Notes under the pieces: generated by a model
The model's input: the letters and a program-made list of their open reading frames with translations, nothing else
What the model was told of the DNA's origin: nothing
Databases searched by the model: none
Program-made: the position numbers and the translations under genes
Shown here: positions 32,532 through 41,051 of the stretch, in pieces
How the letters are laid out: each line of letters begins with the position of its first letter
Position numbering within the stretch: the stretch's first letter is position 1
DNA from: Massilia sp. Root133
Lineage (GTDB): Bacteria; Pseudomonadota; Gammaproteobacteria; Burkholderiales; Burkholderiaceae_D
Direction: 5' to 3'
NCBI RefSeq assembly: GCF_001426525.1
Contig: NZ_LMEW01000031.1
Coordinates: 247,711-311,710 of the forward strand
Length of the DNA stretch: 64,000 nt

Positions 32532-33043
32532 CTGAACGGATCCGGCTGCTGCAGGAAGACGACTGGGCCGCGTTCCAGCAATTGCGCGTCCAGGCGACCG
32601 TCGAGTCGCCGCTCGCGATCTGGCCCACGCGCGACGAAGAGGCGGGACGCACGCCGGCCGAGGTCCGCGCGCGCATCGCGCCGACGGTATTCCAGGCCGT
32701 GTTCGGCGCGTTTGCGGGCGACGAACTCGTCGCGATCGCCGGCGTGCGGCGCGAACCGCTGGCGCAGGTGGCGCACAGGGCGATGCTGTGGGGTGTCTAC
32801 GTGCATCCGGCGCATCGGCGCGGCGGCCTCGCGCGGCGCTTGCTGGCCGCCGCGTGCGCGCATGCGCGGGCGCAGGGTGTGCTGCAGATCCACCTGGCGG
32901 TAAATGCCCGGAACCCGCGCGCGCTCGCCCTGTACGAGTCGCTCGGGTTCGTCCCCTATGGCCGCGAGCCGCGCACCTTGCGGGTCGACGGCGTTTTTTA
33001 CGACGAGATCCTGATGGCGCTGCCGCTGGATCGGGTACAGTAG
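32528..33043 (+). CDS. GNAT-family N-acetyltransferase
   Basis: A 171-residue GNAT protein. The acetyl-CoA motif is VYVHPAHRRGGLARRLLAAA (about 90-109), with the R-x-x-G-x-A pattern RGGLA, followed by LAVNARNPRALALYESLGF, a standard C-terminal part. The beginning (RIRLLQEDDWAAFQQLR) is also typical. The substrate is unknown. It is translationally coupled to the RhtA-like exporter, hinting at action on an exported amino acid or on a toxic analogue; this is inference. Confidence 0.88.
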   Translation: MTERIRLLQEDDWAAFQQLRVQATVESPLAIWPTRDEEAGRTPAEVRARIAPTVFQAVFGAFAGDELVAIAGVRREPLAQVAHRAMLWGVYVHPAHRRGGLARRLLAAACAHARAQGVLQIHLAVNARNPRALALYESLGFVPYGREPRTLRVDGVFYDEILMALPLDRVQ

Positions 33044-33075
33044 CGCACCCACACAACGACTAACGAGGGAAGACG

Positions 33076-34059
33076 ATGCAGCGACGACAACTGGGCCCCG
33101 ACGGCCTGACGATACCGGAAATCGGCCTGGGCTGCTGGCAGCTGGGCGGCGGCTGGAGCAACGACTGGAACGACGACATCGCGCAGCAGACCTTGCAGAC
33201 GGCCATCGACGCGGGCGTGCGCTTCATCGACACGGCCGATGTCTACGGCGACGGCGCCAGCGAGCGCTCGATCGGCCGCTTCCTCGCCGGCCGCAAGGAT
33301 GCGGATATCGTCGTGGCGACGAAACTGGGCCGCGCGGGTATTTACCCGGACGGCTACACGCGCGCGTCGCTGCGCGAAGCGACGCAGCGTTCGCTCGAGC
33401 GCCTGCGGGTGGACGCGCTGGACCTCACGCAGCTGCATTGCGTGCCGACGGAGGTGATGCGCCAGGGCCACGTGTTCGACTGGCTGCGCGAGCTGCAACA
33501 GGAGGGCTTGATCAAGCGCTGGGGCGCCAGCGTGGAGTCGGTCGAGGAAGGCCTCATCTGCCTGGCACAGGACGGCCTGACGTCGCTGCAGGTGATCTTC
33601 AACATCTTCCGCCAGAAGCCGGCCGAGGAACTGTTCCCGCGCGCGGCGGACAAGAAGGTCGGCATCATCGTGCGCCTGCCGCTCGCGAGCGGCCTGCTGG
33701 GCGGGAAGATCACGCGGGCGACGACGTTCCGCGACGACGACCACCGCAATTTCAACCGCGACGGCGCGATGTTCAACGTGGGCGAGACGTTCGCCGGACT
33801 GGAACTGGAGCGCGGCATCGCGGCCACCGAGCAGGTGGCGGCGCTGGTGCCGGCCGGGATGACGATGGCGCAGATGGCGCTGCGCTGGATCCTCGACCAC
33901 CCGCAGGTGTCGGTGGTGATTCCCGGCGCGAGCCGCCCGGAGCAGGTGCGGGCCAACGTGGACGCGGCGGCAGTGCAGCCGCTGCCGGCGGACCTGCACG
34001 AGAAACTCGCCGGCGTGTACCGCGCCCACGTGCGCGACTTCATCCGCGGGCCGTACTGA
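33076..34059 (+). CDS. Aldo/keto reductase family oxidoreductase
   Basis: A 327-residue aldo/keto reductase of the Tas/YajO-like type. It has GCWQLGGGWSNDWND near the N-terminus, DTADVYGDGASER (catalytic Asp and Tyr), a Lys in VATKLGR, and the late NADPH-binding QMALRWILDHPQVSVVIPGAS. Substrate is unknown. GAGGGAAG upstream supports the ATG. The stop overlaps the start of the ThuA-like gene (TGATG at 34057-34061). Confidence 0.9.
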   Translation: MQRRQLGPDGLTIPEIGLGCWQLGGGWSNDWNDDIAQQTLQTAIDAGVRFIDTADVYGDGASERSIGRFLAGRKDADIVVATKLGRAGIYPDGYTRASLREATQRSLERLRVDALDLTQLHCVPTEVMRQGHVFDWLRELQQEGLIKRWGASVESVEEGLICLAQDGLTSLQVIFNIFRQKPAEELFPRAADKKVGIIVRLPLASGLLGGKITRATTFRDDDHRNFNRDGAMFNVGETFAGLELERGIAATEQVAALVPAGMTMAQMALRWILDHPQVSVVIPGASRPEQVRANVDAAAVQPLPADLHEKLAGVYRAHVRDFIRGPY

Positions 34060-35060
34060 TGATGCGCGCCGGTGCGCTGGCCGCGCTCGTCCTGGCCGCA
34101 ACGATGGGCGGCGCAGCCGCGCAAACCGGATCGCACGGCACCTGGGCCGGACCGCCCGCCAACGCGGGCCCCATCGCCGTCACGCCCCCGCCGCCGGGCG
34201 CGGCGCCGGCGTCCCCGGTGCCGCCCGGCATGCGTTCGCCTTCGCCCAAGCACGTGCTGGTACTGGGCGGGGCGCGCGGCTGGCATCACGATTCGATTCC
34301 GGCCGGGATGGCCGCCGTCTACAACTGGGGCCGCGCGACGCATCTGTGGGACACCGACATGCGCACGGAATTCAGCCTCGTCAACGGGCGCGGCGGCCAG
34401 CCGATGACGGCCGGCTTCCAGCCCGTGGGCCTGCGCGACTTCGATGCGATCGTCGTCGTCAGCGCGACCGGCGATTGGGGGCTGGACGCTTCCCAGAAGG
34501 CCGCGCTGCTCGACTTCGTGCGCGCGGGCGGGGGACTCGTCGCGATCCACGGCGGCGTCGACGCGAACCACGGCTGGAAGGAATACGTGGACATGGTGGG
34601 CGGGGCGTTCGTGTCCCACCCCTTCAACAATCACGCGTGGCCGCTGTTCCCGTTCCCGCTGCGGACCGAGAACCGCGACACCCCGATGACGTCGTTCCTG
34701 CCGGCGCGCTGGATCCGGCAGGACGAGCTGTACGTCGTGCGGAATTTCTCGCGCGCCGATGCGGAAGTCCTGCTCAGCATGGACGGCGAGCGGCTGGACA
34801 TGACGCGCATCCCGGAGCAGCTGCCGCCCGACCGCGACATCCCCGTCGCCTGGATCAAGCAGTACGGCAAGGGACGGGTGTTCGCGTCCACGATCGGGCA
34901 CGCGAAGGAAGCCTTCGACGATCCCGACGTGGCGCGCATGTACACGGAGGCGATCCGCTGGGCGCTGCGCCTGTCGGGAGACGACGCGCGCCCACGTCCC
35001 TCGGTGATTCCCGCGCTTACAGCGCCACGTCCAGGCGGGCAGACCAAGAACGGCCGTTGA
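34059..35060 (+). CDS. Exported ThuA-like domain protein
   Basis: A 333-residue protein with a signal peptide (MMRAGALAALVLAATMGGAAA), then a Pro/Ala-rich linker (about 25-60) and a ThuA-like class I glutamine-amidotransferase fold: VLVLGGARGWHHDSIPAGMA, FDAIVVVSATGDW, LLDFVRAGGGLVAIHGGVDAN, WIKQYGKGRVFASTIGH. ThuA-like proteins act in sugar (trehalose or related keto-sugar) metabolism; exported ones are common near TonB receptors. Here it is coupled to the aldo/keto reductase and its last 44 bases overlap the C-terminal codons of the convergent TonB receptor gene. Confidence 0.85.
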   Translation: MMRAGALAALVLAATMGGAAAQTGSHGTWAGPPANAGPIAVTPPPPGAAPASPVPPGMRSPSPKHVLVLGGARGWHHDSIPAGMAAVYNWGRATHLWDTDMRTEFSLVNGRGGQPMTAGFQPVGLRDFDAIVVVSATGDWGLDASQKAALLDFVRAGGGLVAIHGGVDANHGWKEYVDMVGGAFVSHPFNNHAWPLFPFPLRTENRDTPMTSFLPARWIRQDELYVVRNFSRADAEVLLSMDGERLDMTRIPEQLPPDRDIPVAWIKQYGKGRVFASTIGHAKEAFDDPDVARMYTEAIRWALRLSGDDARPRPSVIPALTAPRPGGQTKNGR

Positions 35061-37518
35061 TGCCGAACGGGCAGGTCTCCCAGCAGTAGGTGAAGCCCAG
35101 CTGCGGGAACGGCGCCGCCTTGACCGGGTCCCACTTGGTCGGGAACGTGTTGAAGATGTTGTTCGAACCGACGGTCAGGCTGGTCGACTTCGAGAAGTTG
35201 TAGCGCACGGTGGCGTCCACGATCCACTTGCCGTCCCAGGTCTGCACGAACGGGGCGGTGAAGCCCTGGCCCTGCACTTCGCCGTACCAGTTGGCGCGTA
35301 CGTTGCCGTTCCACTGGCCGTGCGTCAGGTCGGCCGCCAGCACGTGGTGCTGGCGCGGCTGGCCGCGTTCGATCAGGGTCACCTGCGAGTCGTCGAACAG
35401 CTGGGCGCCCGTCAGCACCGGCGAATCCGAATGGCGGCCCGTCACCGACGTGCGGTTGAAGTCCAGCTGCGCGGACAGCACGAGCGTCGTGGCCGGCCAG
35501 CGGGTCGTGTGCTCGGCGACGATGTCCAGGCCCTTCGTTTCGGTATCGATCGCGTTCGTGAAGAACTGCGCCTGGCCGACCTTGAGCGGATCGAGGATGG
35601 CCTTGATCGGGCAGGCGGCGGCCGTCGCGCACGCACCCGATTCCGGCGCGATGTTCGACGAGAACACGATGCGGTTGTCGATGTCGATGCGCCACAGGTC
35701 GGCGGTCACCGAGAAGTTCGAGGCCGGACGCAGGATGATGCCCACGCTGCCGTTCTTCGACGTTTCTTCCTTCAGGTTCGGAATGCCGAAGGCCTTGGTG
35801 ACGGCGCTGCCTTCGCGCGCCGTCAGCGTCTCGGTCAGCACGCCGGCGCTGTTCAGGTTCGTCGACACGGAGCTGTAGAATTTCTGCTGCACGCTCGGTG
35901 CGCGGAAGCCGGTCGACAACGTGCCGCGGAAACCCACCTGGCGGCTCGGGTCGTAGCGCAGCGACAGCTTGCCGGTCGTCGTGCTGCCGAAGTCCGAGTA
36001 TTTTTCCCAGCGCGCGGCGGCGCCGACCAGCAGCTGCGGCGTGATGTTGTATTCAGCGTCGGCGTACAGCGCGATGTTGTGGCGTGCATCGTCGACGGCG
36101 GTAGCGGGCGTGTAGCCGGGGAAGCCCTGCGTGCCCGACGCGGCCGCGCCGCCCGTCTGGTCCTTGATCACGATGGCCGGATTGTTGGTGCGGCCGTACT
36201 GGTAAGAGACCGGGTCGCCGGCGTCGATCGCATAACCGTCGCGGCGCCATTCGAAGCCCGTCGCGAAGTTGATCTTCCTGCCCAGGACGTCCAGCGGGCC
36301 GCGCAGGTCGGCATTGAACGTCGTCTGCTTGAATTTCAGCTTGCCGGTATCGGCTTCCAGCGGGGACTCCGCATAGATGCCGCCGCCCGGTTTCGGCTCG
36401 AACCAGTAGCTGACGTTGATCGTGCTCTTTTCGTGGAAATCCAGTTCGCTGCGGCCGTGGTTGAGCGAGACGTCGACCTTCCAGTCGTTCGCGAGGTCGC
36501 GGCGGTAGCCGACGGCCAGCGACGCATCCTTGACGGTGGTGCGGATGTTCGGCAGGAAGCCGTTCGGGTAGACGGCAGGCACGTTGCGGCCGTCGCCCGC
36601 GGAGCGGAAGAAGCCGGCCGAATCGCCCGTGCGGTGCGATACGCCGCCGAAGGTATAGAACTCGCCTGCGCTCGACACGGGAACGGCCGAGTTCCACCAG
36701 AAGTACTTGTCTTTCGCGAGGCTGTCGCCGATGCGCTGCGTGACGCGCGGCGGGTCGACCCGGAGGGAGTCCACGCCGGCGCGGTTGGTTTCGCCGCGGT
36801 GGCGGGCCTCGGCCGTCAGGTTGATGTAGCCGCCGTCGCCGATCGTCCAGCCCTTGTTGACGCTGCCCTGGCGCAGCTCGCCGCCGCCCTCGGTCGTGCC
36901 GCCGACGGTGCCGGACAGCTGCGTTTCGTTGGTCTGGTTCTTCAGCACGATGTTGATCACGCCGGCGATCGCGTCGGAACCGTACTGCGCGGCGGCGCCG
37001 TCGCGCAGCACCTCGATGCGCTGGATCGCCGACATCGGGATCGCGTTGATGTCCGTACCGGCCGAGCCGCGGCCGATCGTCTGCTGCACGTTGACGAGCG
37101 CCTGCTGGTGGCGGCGCTTGCCGTTCACGAGCACGAGCAGCTGGTCGGGGCCCAGCGAGCGCAAGGTGGCGGGGCGGATGATGTCGGTGCCGTCGCTGAT
37201 GAACGTGGTCGAGAAGTTGAAGGACGGGTCGAGCGTCTGCAACAGCTTGCCCAGTTCCACCGGACCGGCCATCGCCATGTCCTTGGCGCCGATCAGGCCG
37301 ACCGGCGCGGCCGAATCCAGAGCCGTGCGCGCGGTCGAGCGCGAGCCCAGCACCACGACGGACGCCATGCCCTTGTCGGCGGGCGGCTGTGCCTGCGGCG
37401 CAGTGGCGGGGGGAGGATCGGCGGGGGTCTCTTGGGACCAGGCGGGAGAGAAGGCCAGGAACAGCGAGGAAGCGAGCAAAGTGCGGGTGAAAACGGGTAC
37501 GGCGCGGAGTTGGGTCAT
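35017..37518 (-). CDS. TonB-dependent outer-membrane receptor
   Basis: An 833-residue outer-membrane receptor. A signal peptide (about 1-28, ending PAWSQ) precedes a Pro/Ala-rich stretch and a TonB-box-like SVVVLG (about 53-58). The plug domain is clear (LGKLLQTLDPSFNFS, TLRSLGPDQLLVLVNGKRRH, PMSAIQRIEVLRDGAAAQYGSDAIAGVINI, the last in part), followed by a 22-strand barrel. The plug pattern matches receptors often used for carbohydrates or small iron-free ligands; the substrate is not known. ATG 37518 gives the best signal peptide. It overlaps the ThuA gene at its end, which may hint at a shared sugar pathway. Confidence 0.93.
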   Translation of the reverse strand: MTQLRAVPVFTRTLLASSLFLAFSPAWSQETPADPPPATAPQAQPPADKGMASVVVLGSRSTARTALDSAAPVGLIGAKDMAMAGPVELGKLLQTLDPSFNFSTTFISDGTDIIRPATLRSLGPDQLLVLVNGKRRHQQALVNVQQTIGRGSAGTDINAIPMSAIQRIEVLRDGAAAQYGSDAIAGVINIVLKNQTNETQLSGTVGGTTEGGGELRQGSVNKGWTIGDGGYINLTAEARHRGETNRAGVDSLRVDPPRVTQRIGDSLAKDKYFWWNSAVPVSSAGEFYTFGGVSHRTGDSAGFFRSAGDGRNVPAVYPNGFLPNIRTTVKDASLAVGYRRDLANDWKVDVSLNHGRSELDFHEKSTINVSYWFEPKPGGGIYAESPLEADTGKLKFKQTTFNADLRGPLDVLGRKINFATGFEWRRDGYAIDAGDPVSYQYGRTNNPAIVIKDQTGGAAASGTQGFPGYTPATAVDDARHNIALYADAEYNITPQLLVGAAARWEKYSDFGSTTTGKLSLRYDPSRQVGFRGTLSTGFRAPSVQQKFYSSVSTNLNSAGVLTETLTAREGSAVTKAFGIPNLKEETSKNGSVGIILRPASNFSVTADLWRIDIDNRIVFSSNIAPESGACATAAACPIKAILDPLKVGQAQFFTNAIDTETKGLDIVAEHTTRWPATTLVLSAQLDFNRTSVTGRHSDSPVLTGAQLFDDSQVTLIERGQPRQHHVLAADLTHGQWNGNVRANWYGEVQGQGFTAPFVQTWDGKWIVDATVRYNFSKSTSLTVGSNNIFNTFPTKWDPVKAAPFPQLGFTYCWETCPFGINGRSWSARLDVAL

Positions 37519-37848
37519 CCTTATTCTCTCGTCGATGGTTGTTGTTGTGAGAACGCCCAACCGCACCGGGTGGATGCCGGCCAGGCGTGACTCAGTGTAA
37601 CGAGCGCCCAGCCGTATTCACAATCGTCACCTGTCTATACTGTTGTGAAATTGATGCATGAAGGGCAATCTTGCTTGTTGTGATAGACGAATTACGGCTA
37701 TTCTGGGGAGGATGCCAGCATTGTCGGCCACACAAGGGGCCGCTTGCGAGCATGAGAATTCCGAATATGCATATACGCGGAATGTCACAAAGTTGCTGAT
37801 TTGTTAGCGCGGGACAGGCCCGGCGGCACGCCGGGCCAGGGTCGACGG
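37519..37848. other. Intergenic region (330 bases) upstream of the TonB receptor
   Basis: No gene seen. It holds a 7-bp inverted repeat TTCACAA (37617-37623) and TTGTGAA (37643-37649) with a 19-base spacer, and further TTGTGA copies near 37539 and 37676, all about 25-160 bases before the receptor start. A strong hairpin GGCCCGGCG-GCA-CGCCGGGCC lies at 37817-37837, just after the next gene's stop, without a T-run. The middle (37690-37800) is AT-richer than its surroundings. Confidence 0.6.
37817..37837 (-). terminator. Hairpin at the end of the 139-aa gene (weak terminator)
   Basis: A nine-base-pair stem with a three-base loop (GGCCCGGCG/CGCCGGGCC). No T-run follows on the minus strand, so intrinsic termination is uncertain; it may only protect the 3' end. 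Confidence 0.35.
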
Positions 37849-38268
37849 TCAGGCCGATACGTCGATGGTGGCGCCCGGCGGGGCGGTGGGCGCGGTCGTT
37901 GCGGACGCGCTGTAGGTCAGCGATTCTGCGCCGCCGGCTTGCGTCCGGTGGCTCCGGTGGTGCTGCGCTCCCTGCGTTCCGCCGCTGGCTTCCTTGCGGT
38001 CGTCGCGCAGCTTCGCGAGCGCCTGTTTGGCCGCATCGGCGTCGCCGCTGTCGAGGGCCTTGCCGATGGCGGCGATGGCTTGGTCGCGCTGGTTCGTGGT
38101 CCCCGACGCATCGGTCGCGCCCTGGCGGTTTTTCTGGAGCGTGTCGAACGCCGCCTTGGCGCTCGCGAGGTCGCCGCTGTTGATGCCGTCGACGAGCGAT
38201 TTCATCGCGCCGCCGCGGGAGGCGGGCTGTGGGGACACCGAGGTGGTCGAGATTGCGGATACGGTCAT
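37849..38268 (-). CDS. Hypothetical 139-aa protein with tandem Ala-rich helical repeats
   Basis: A 139-residue protein without signal peptide. Two related helical units are visible: GINSGDLASAKAAFDTLQKN (about 29-48) and ALDSGDADAAKQALAKLRDD (about 70-89). Both ends are Ser/Thr/Ala-rich and disordered-looking; the protein starts MTVSAISTTSV. Similar two-unit proteins occur widely as unknowns. ATG 38268 is preceded by GGGAGAA. It lies behind another unknown gene of exactly the same length on the same strand. Confidence 0.62.
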   Translation of the reverse strand: MTVSAISTTSVSPQPASRGGAMKSLVDGINSGDLASAKAAFDTLQKNRQGATDASGTTNQRDQAIAAIGKALDSGDADAAKQALAKLRDDRKEASGGTQGAQHHRSHRTQAGGAESLTYSASATTAPTAPPGATIDVSA

Positions 38269-38416
38269 GCTGATTCTCCCGTGAGTTGACAAGAGGCGCC
38301 GATCGCGTCGTTGCGTCGAGCGCCGAGCCTTATAACGTCACGGGTCGGCAAACCTGTTGGGCAAGCGGGGCGGTTTTACCCCGCTTTACATGCATTACGC
38401 GCCGTCCATGTAGCGG

Positions 38417-38836
38417 TCACACGTAGACATTGATCGTGTTGACGATGCCCTGCGCGACGGCGTCTTCGACCGCGACGCTCGTTAGTGCGGGATTCGATTT
38501 CAGGATCGTGCCCCAATCGCCCGGCACGGCGGCCGCCACGGACGTGCCGGACGCTGCGGACGTGTCCACGGATGCGGCCGGATCGGTCGGCGCCGGCGCG
38601 GCCGTGTCCGCCTGCGCCATGCCGGCCTGCGCGACCGCGTTCAGCAGGCCCGTCGCGTCATACGTCTGGACGCCGCTGTCGCGGTTGCCCAGGGTCGCGA
38701 CGATGCTCGCTTGTTCGGACAGGTTCGACAAGGTCACGCGGGTCGCCGGATCCTGCGTCGCGGGCTCGGGCGGTTTCGTCGTCACGGACGTGTTTGGCGT
38801 CGGGGTGGGCGTCGATGAGAGGGAAGAGATGGCCAT
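38417..38836 (-). CDS. Hypothetical 139-aa Ala/Ser/Thr-rich protein
   Basis: A 139-residue protein starting MAISSLSSTPTPTPNTS. The only ordered-looking parts are RVTLSNLSEQASIVATLG (about 33-50) and YDATGLLNAVAQAG (about 58-71), and a final SVAVEDAVAQGIVNTINVYV in part. The rest is Ala/Pro/Ser-rich. No signal, span or motif. AGGTGA precedes ATG 38836. It follows the SGNH hydrolase gene after 31 bases. Its function is unknown. Confidence 0.6.
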   Translation of the reverse strand: MAISSLSSTPTPTPNTSVTTKPPEPATQDPATRVTLSNLSEQASIVATLGNRDSGVQTYDATGLLNAVAQAGMAQADTAAPAPTDPAASVDTSAASGTSVAAAVPGDWGTILKSNPALTSVAVEDAVAQGIVNTINVYV

Positions 38837-38867
38837 GATATTCACCTGAATTGTTGCCACAAGCAAA

Positions 38868-40100
38868 CTATACACCGAACCAGCCCAACGGTATCGCTTT
38901 CGCCATGGCTTCGTAGCCGAGATCGTTCGGATGCAGGTGATCGCCGCCGTCGTAGGCCGGCAGCAGCCGCGTGGGACGGCCCGGATCGCGCAGCACGGCG
39001 TCGAAGTCCGCCACGGCATCCCAGGCGCCGGACGTCCGGATCAACGCGTTGGCGCGCTGGCGCACGGCATCGCGCGCCGTCGTGAAATACGCATGGCCTT
39101 CGTACGGCGGCAAGGTCGTGCCGATGACCTGCATGCCGCGCGTGCGCGCCCGGGCGATCAGTTGCAGCCAGCCCGCTTGCAGGGATTCCGCGGGGACGGG
39201 ACTTGACGCAGAGCTATAGAGAATGTCGTTGATGCCGATGAGGACGAACAGCCAGCGCGCGCCGGCCGTGGCCAGCACGTCGCGGTCGAAACGTTCCAGC
39301 GCGTCGCGGCCGGACAGCAGCGCCGTCGGATAGTCCGTCAGCAGCGAATTCGCGCTGATGCCCCGGTTGACGACGGCGATGGGCGCGCTGCCGGGCAGGG
39401 TCTCGGTGCGCAGGCGGCGCGCCAGGTAGTCGGTCCAGCGGCGGTTGGCGTTGCTCGTGCTGCGCACGCCATCCGTCAGCGAATCGCCCAGGGCCACGAT
39501 GGCGGACGGCGTGCCGGCGGCACTCGTCACGTCGACTGCGGTCAGGAACGGCCACGAGGCCAGCGTGCGCTGCACGGGCAGGGTGTTCGCGCCCGCGTAA
39601 TTGCCGGCGACGGACACGTAGTTCGTCTGGAGCGCGAGATCGTGGATCGACGTCGCCTGCGTGCTGCCTGGCAGCCAGAGGCTGACGGCCAGGTCGGCCA
39701 GCGCGGGCACGGCGAAGTCGATGGGGTCGGAGACCAGCGGATCGCCCGGTGCGACGGTGGCGCCCGACGATCCGCCGAACGTCAGGTCGCGCCCGCTGCC
39801 TGCGACGAGGCTGGCGCCGCCGGAGCGCACGCCGATGTGGGCGGCGCCGATGCGCAGAGGCCCGCTGCCCATTTCATTCGACAGCCGCACGCGCACGCGG
39901 TTGCCGGGGATGCTCGTGTGGACGATCAGGCGCAGCGTCTGGTTGCTGAACGTCTGCAGGCTGGCGGACGGCGGCGGGCCGGCCGGCGCCGTGCCCCACG
40001 TGGCGCACCAGGCGCTGGAGGACTGGGCGCGGACGGCCGGCAGCGTCAGGCAGCCGGCCAGTGCCGGCAAGGCGTGGAGAAATGTGCGGCGTGACGGCAT
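38868..40100 (-). CDS. Secreted SGNH/GDSL-family hydrolase
   Basis: A 410-residue enzyme with a signal peptide carrying a twin-Arg-like start (MPSRRTFLHALPALAGCLTL). The hydrolase domain has block I IVALGDSLTDG (about 200-210, catalytic Ser in GDSL), VVNRGISANSL (block II), VLIGINDI (block III, GxND) and DHLHPNDLGYEAMA (block V, Asp/His). A beta-sandwich-like domain covers about 30-190. Enzymes of this shape act on carbohydrate esters or lipids; the substrate is unknown. The mid-signal Cys (LAGC) could also act as lipobox. Confidence 0.88.
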   Translation of the reverse strand: MPSRRTFLHALPALAGCLTLPAVRAQSSSAWCATWGTAPAGPPPSASLQTFSNQTLRLIVHTSIPGNRVRVRLSNEMGSGPLRIGAAHIGVRSGGASLVAGSGRDLTFGGSSGATVAPGDPLVSDPIDFAVPALADLAVSLWLPGSTQATSIHDLALQTNYVSVAGNYAGANTLPVQRTLASWPFLTAVDVTSAAGTPSAIVALGDSLTDGVRSTSNANRRWTDYLARRLRTETLPGSAPIAVVNRGISANSLLTDYPTALLSGRDALERFDRDVLATAGARWLFVLIGINDILYSSASSPVPAESLQAGWLQLIARARTRGMQVIGTTLPPYEGHAYFTTARDAVRQRANALIRTSGAWDAVADFDAVLRDPGRPTRLLPAYDGGDHLHPNDLGYEAMAKAIPLGWFGV

Positions 40101-40182
40101 CGCGGGCTCCGTGATCGACGAGCGGACCCCATCAATCTACACATGCACACCGCATAGCCCTTGCGCCAGATCAGGAGAGGCG

Positions 40183-41031
40183 TCAGGCGAGGACGGCAAG
40201 CAGGCCGTCGAGGCCCGTGACATTCAGCGCCACGTCGGCCTGCGCGCGCACCACGGGCTTGGCGCGGAAGGCAACGGACAGGCCGGATACGCCCATCATC
40301 TTGAGGTCGTTGGCGCCGTCGCCCATGACAATGGCCTGTCTCGTGGCGATGCCCAGCTCGGCGCACACGCGTTCGACGGTGCGCTTCTTTTCCTCCGCGT
40401 CGACGATGCCGCCGACAACTTTACCGGTCAGCACGCCGCCGGCCGCTTCCAGCACGTTCGCATGGGTGTAGTCGAGGCCCAGGCGCGTCTTGAGGCGTTC
40501 GGTGAAGAAGGTAAAGCCGCCCGAGACGAGCAGCGTCTTCAGGCCCGCGGCCTGCACGGCCTGCAGCATCGCTTCGCCGCCCAGCGAGATGCGCAGGCGT
40601 TCTTCGTACACGCGCTCGAGCGCGTCGACCGGCAACCCTTCCAGCAGCGCGACGCGGCGCGTGAGGCTTTCCGAGAAATCCAGTTCGCCGCGCATCGCGG
40701 CTTCCGTGATCGCGGAGACCTGCGGCTTGAGGCCCTGCATGTCCGCGATCTCGTCGATGCACTCGATGGTGATCAAGGTGGAATCCATGTCCATCGCGAC
40801 CAGCTTGAAATCGGCCAGGGTCAGGTCCGCGTCGACGAACGTCGCGTCGATGCCGGCGGCGTGGGCGGCCGTCTCGACTTGCGCTTTCAGTGCCGGCGTG
40901 AAGTCGAACCCGTCGCAACGGAGCGCGTGCGCGTGAACTTCGGTGGTGCGTGCGGGACGGGCGAGGGCGGCAATCTGTGCGAGTGCGGCCTGGTCGGCCG
41001 CTGGACCCTGGAGGACGAGCTTCTTGGACAT
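40183..41031 (-). CDS. serB: Phosphoserine phosphatase SerB
   Basis: A 282-residue HAD phosphatase. After an N-terminal ACT-like part (about 1-70), the HAD core begins at LVAMDMDSTLITIECIDEIAD (DxDST nucleophile motif), with VSGGFTFFTERLK (motif II), a KKRTVERVC stretch and a final GDGANDLKMMGVSGLSVAFRAKP (motif IV, in part). SerB removes phosphate from L-phosphoserine, the last step of serine synthesis. It is upstream-linked to mfd on the same strand, with 20 bases between them. Confidence 0.95.
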   Translation of the reverse strand: MSKKLVLQGPAADQAALAQIAALARPARTTEVHAHALRCDGFDFTPALKAQVETAAHAAGIDATFVDADLTLADFKLVAMDMDSTLITIECIDEIADMQGLKPQVSAITEAAMRGELDFSESLTRRVALLEGLPVDALERVYEERLRISLGGEAMLQAVQAAGLKTLLVSGGFTFFTERLKTRLGLDYTHANVLEAAGGVLTGKVVGGIVDAEEKKRTVERVCAELGIATRQAIVMGDGANDLKMMGVSGLSVAFRAKPVVRAQADVALNVTGLDGLLAVLA

Positions 41032-41051
41032 GATAGGTTCGGTGTTCTGTT

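Noticed and set aside
38363..38392. Hairpin AAGCGGGG/CCCCGCTT as terminator of the 139-aa gene
   Set aside because: A stem of eight pairs exists but no T-run follows on the minus strand, so I did not list it as a terminator.
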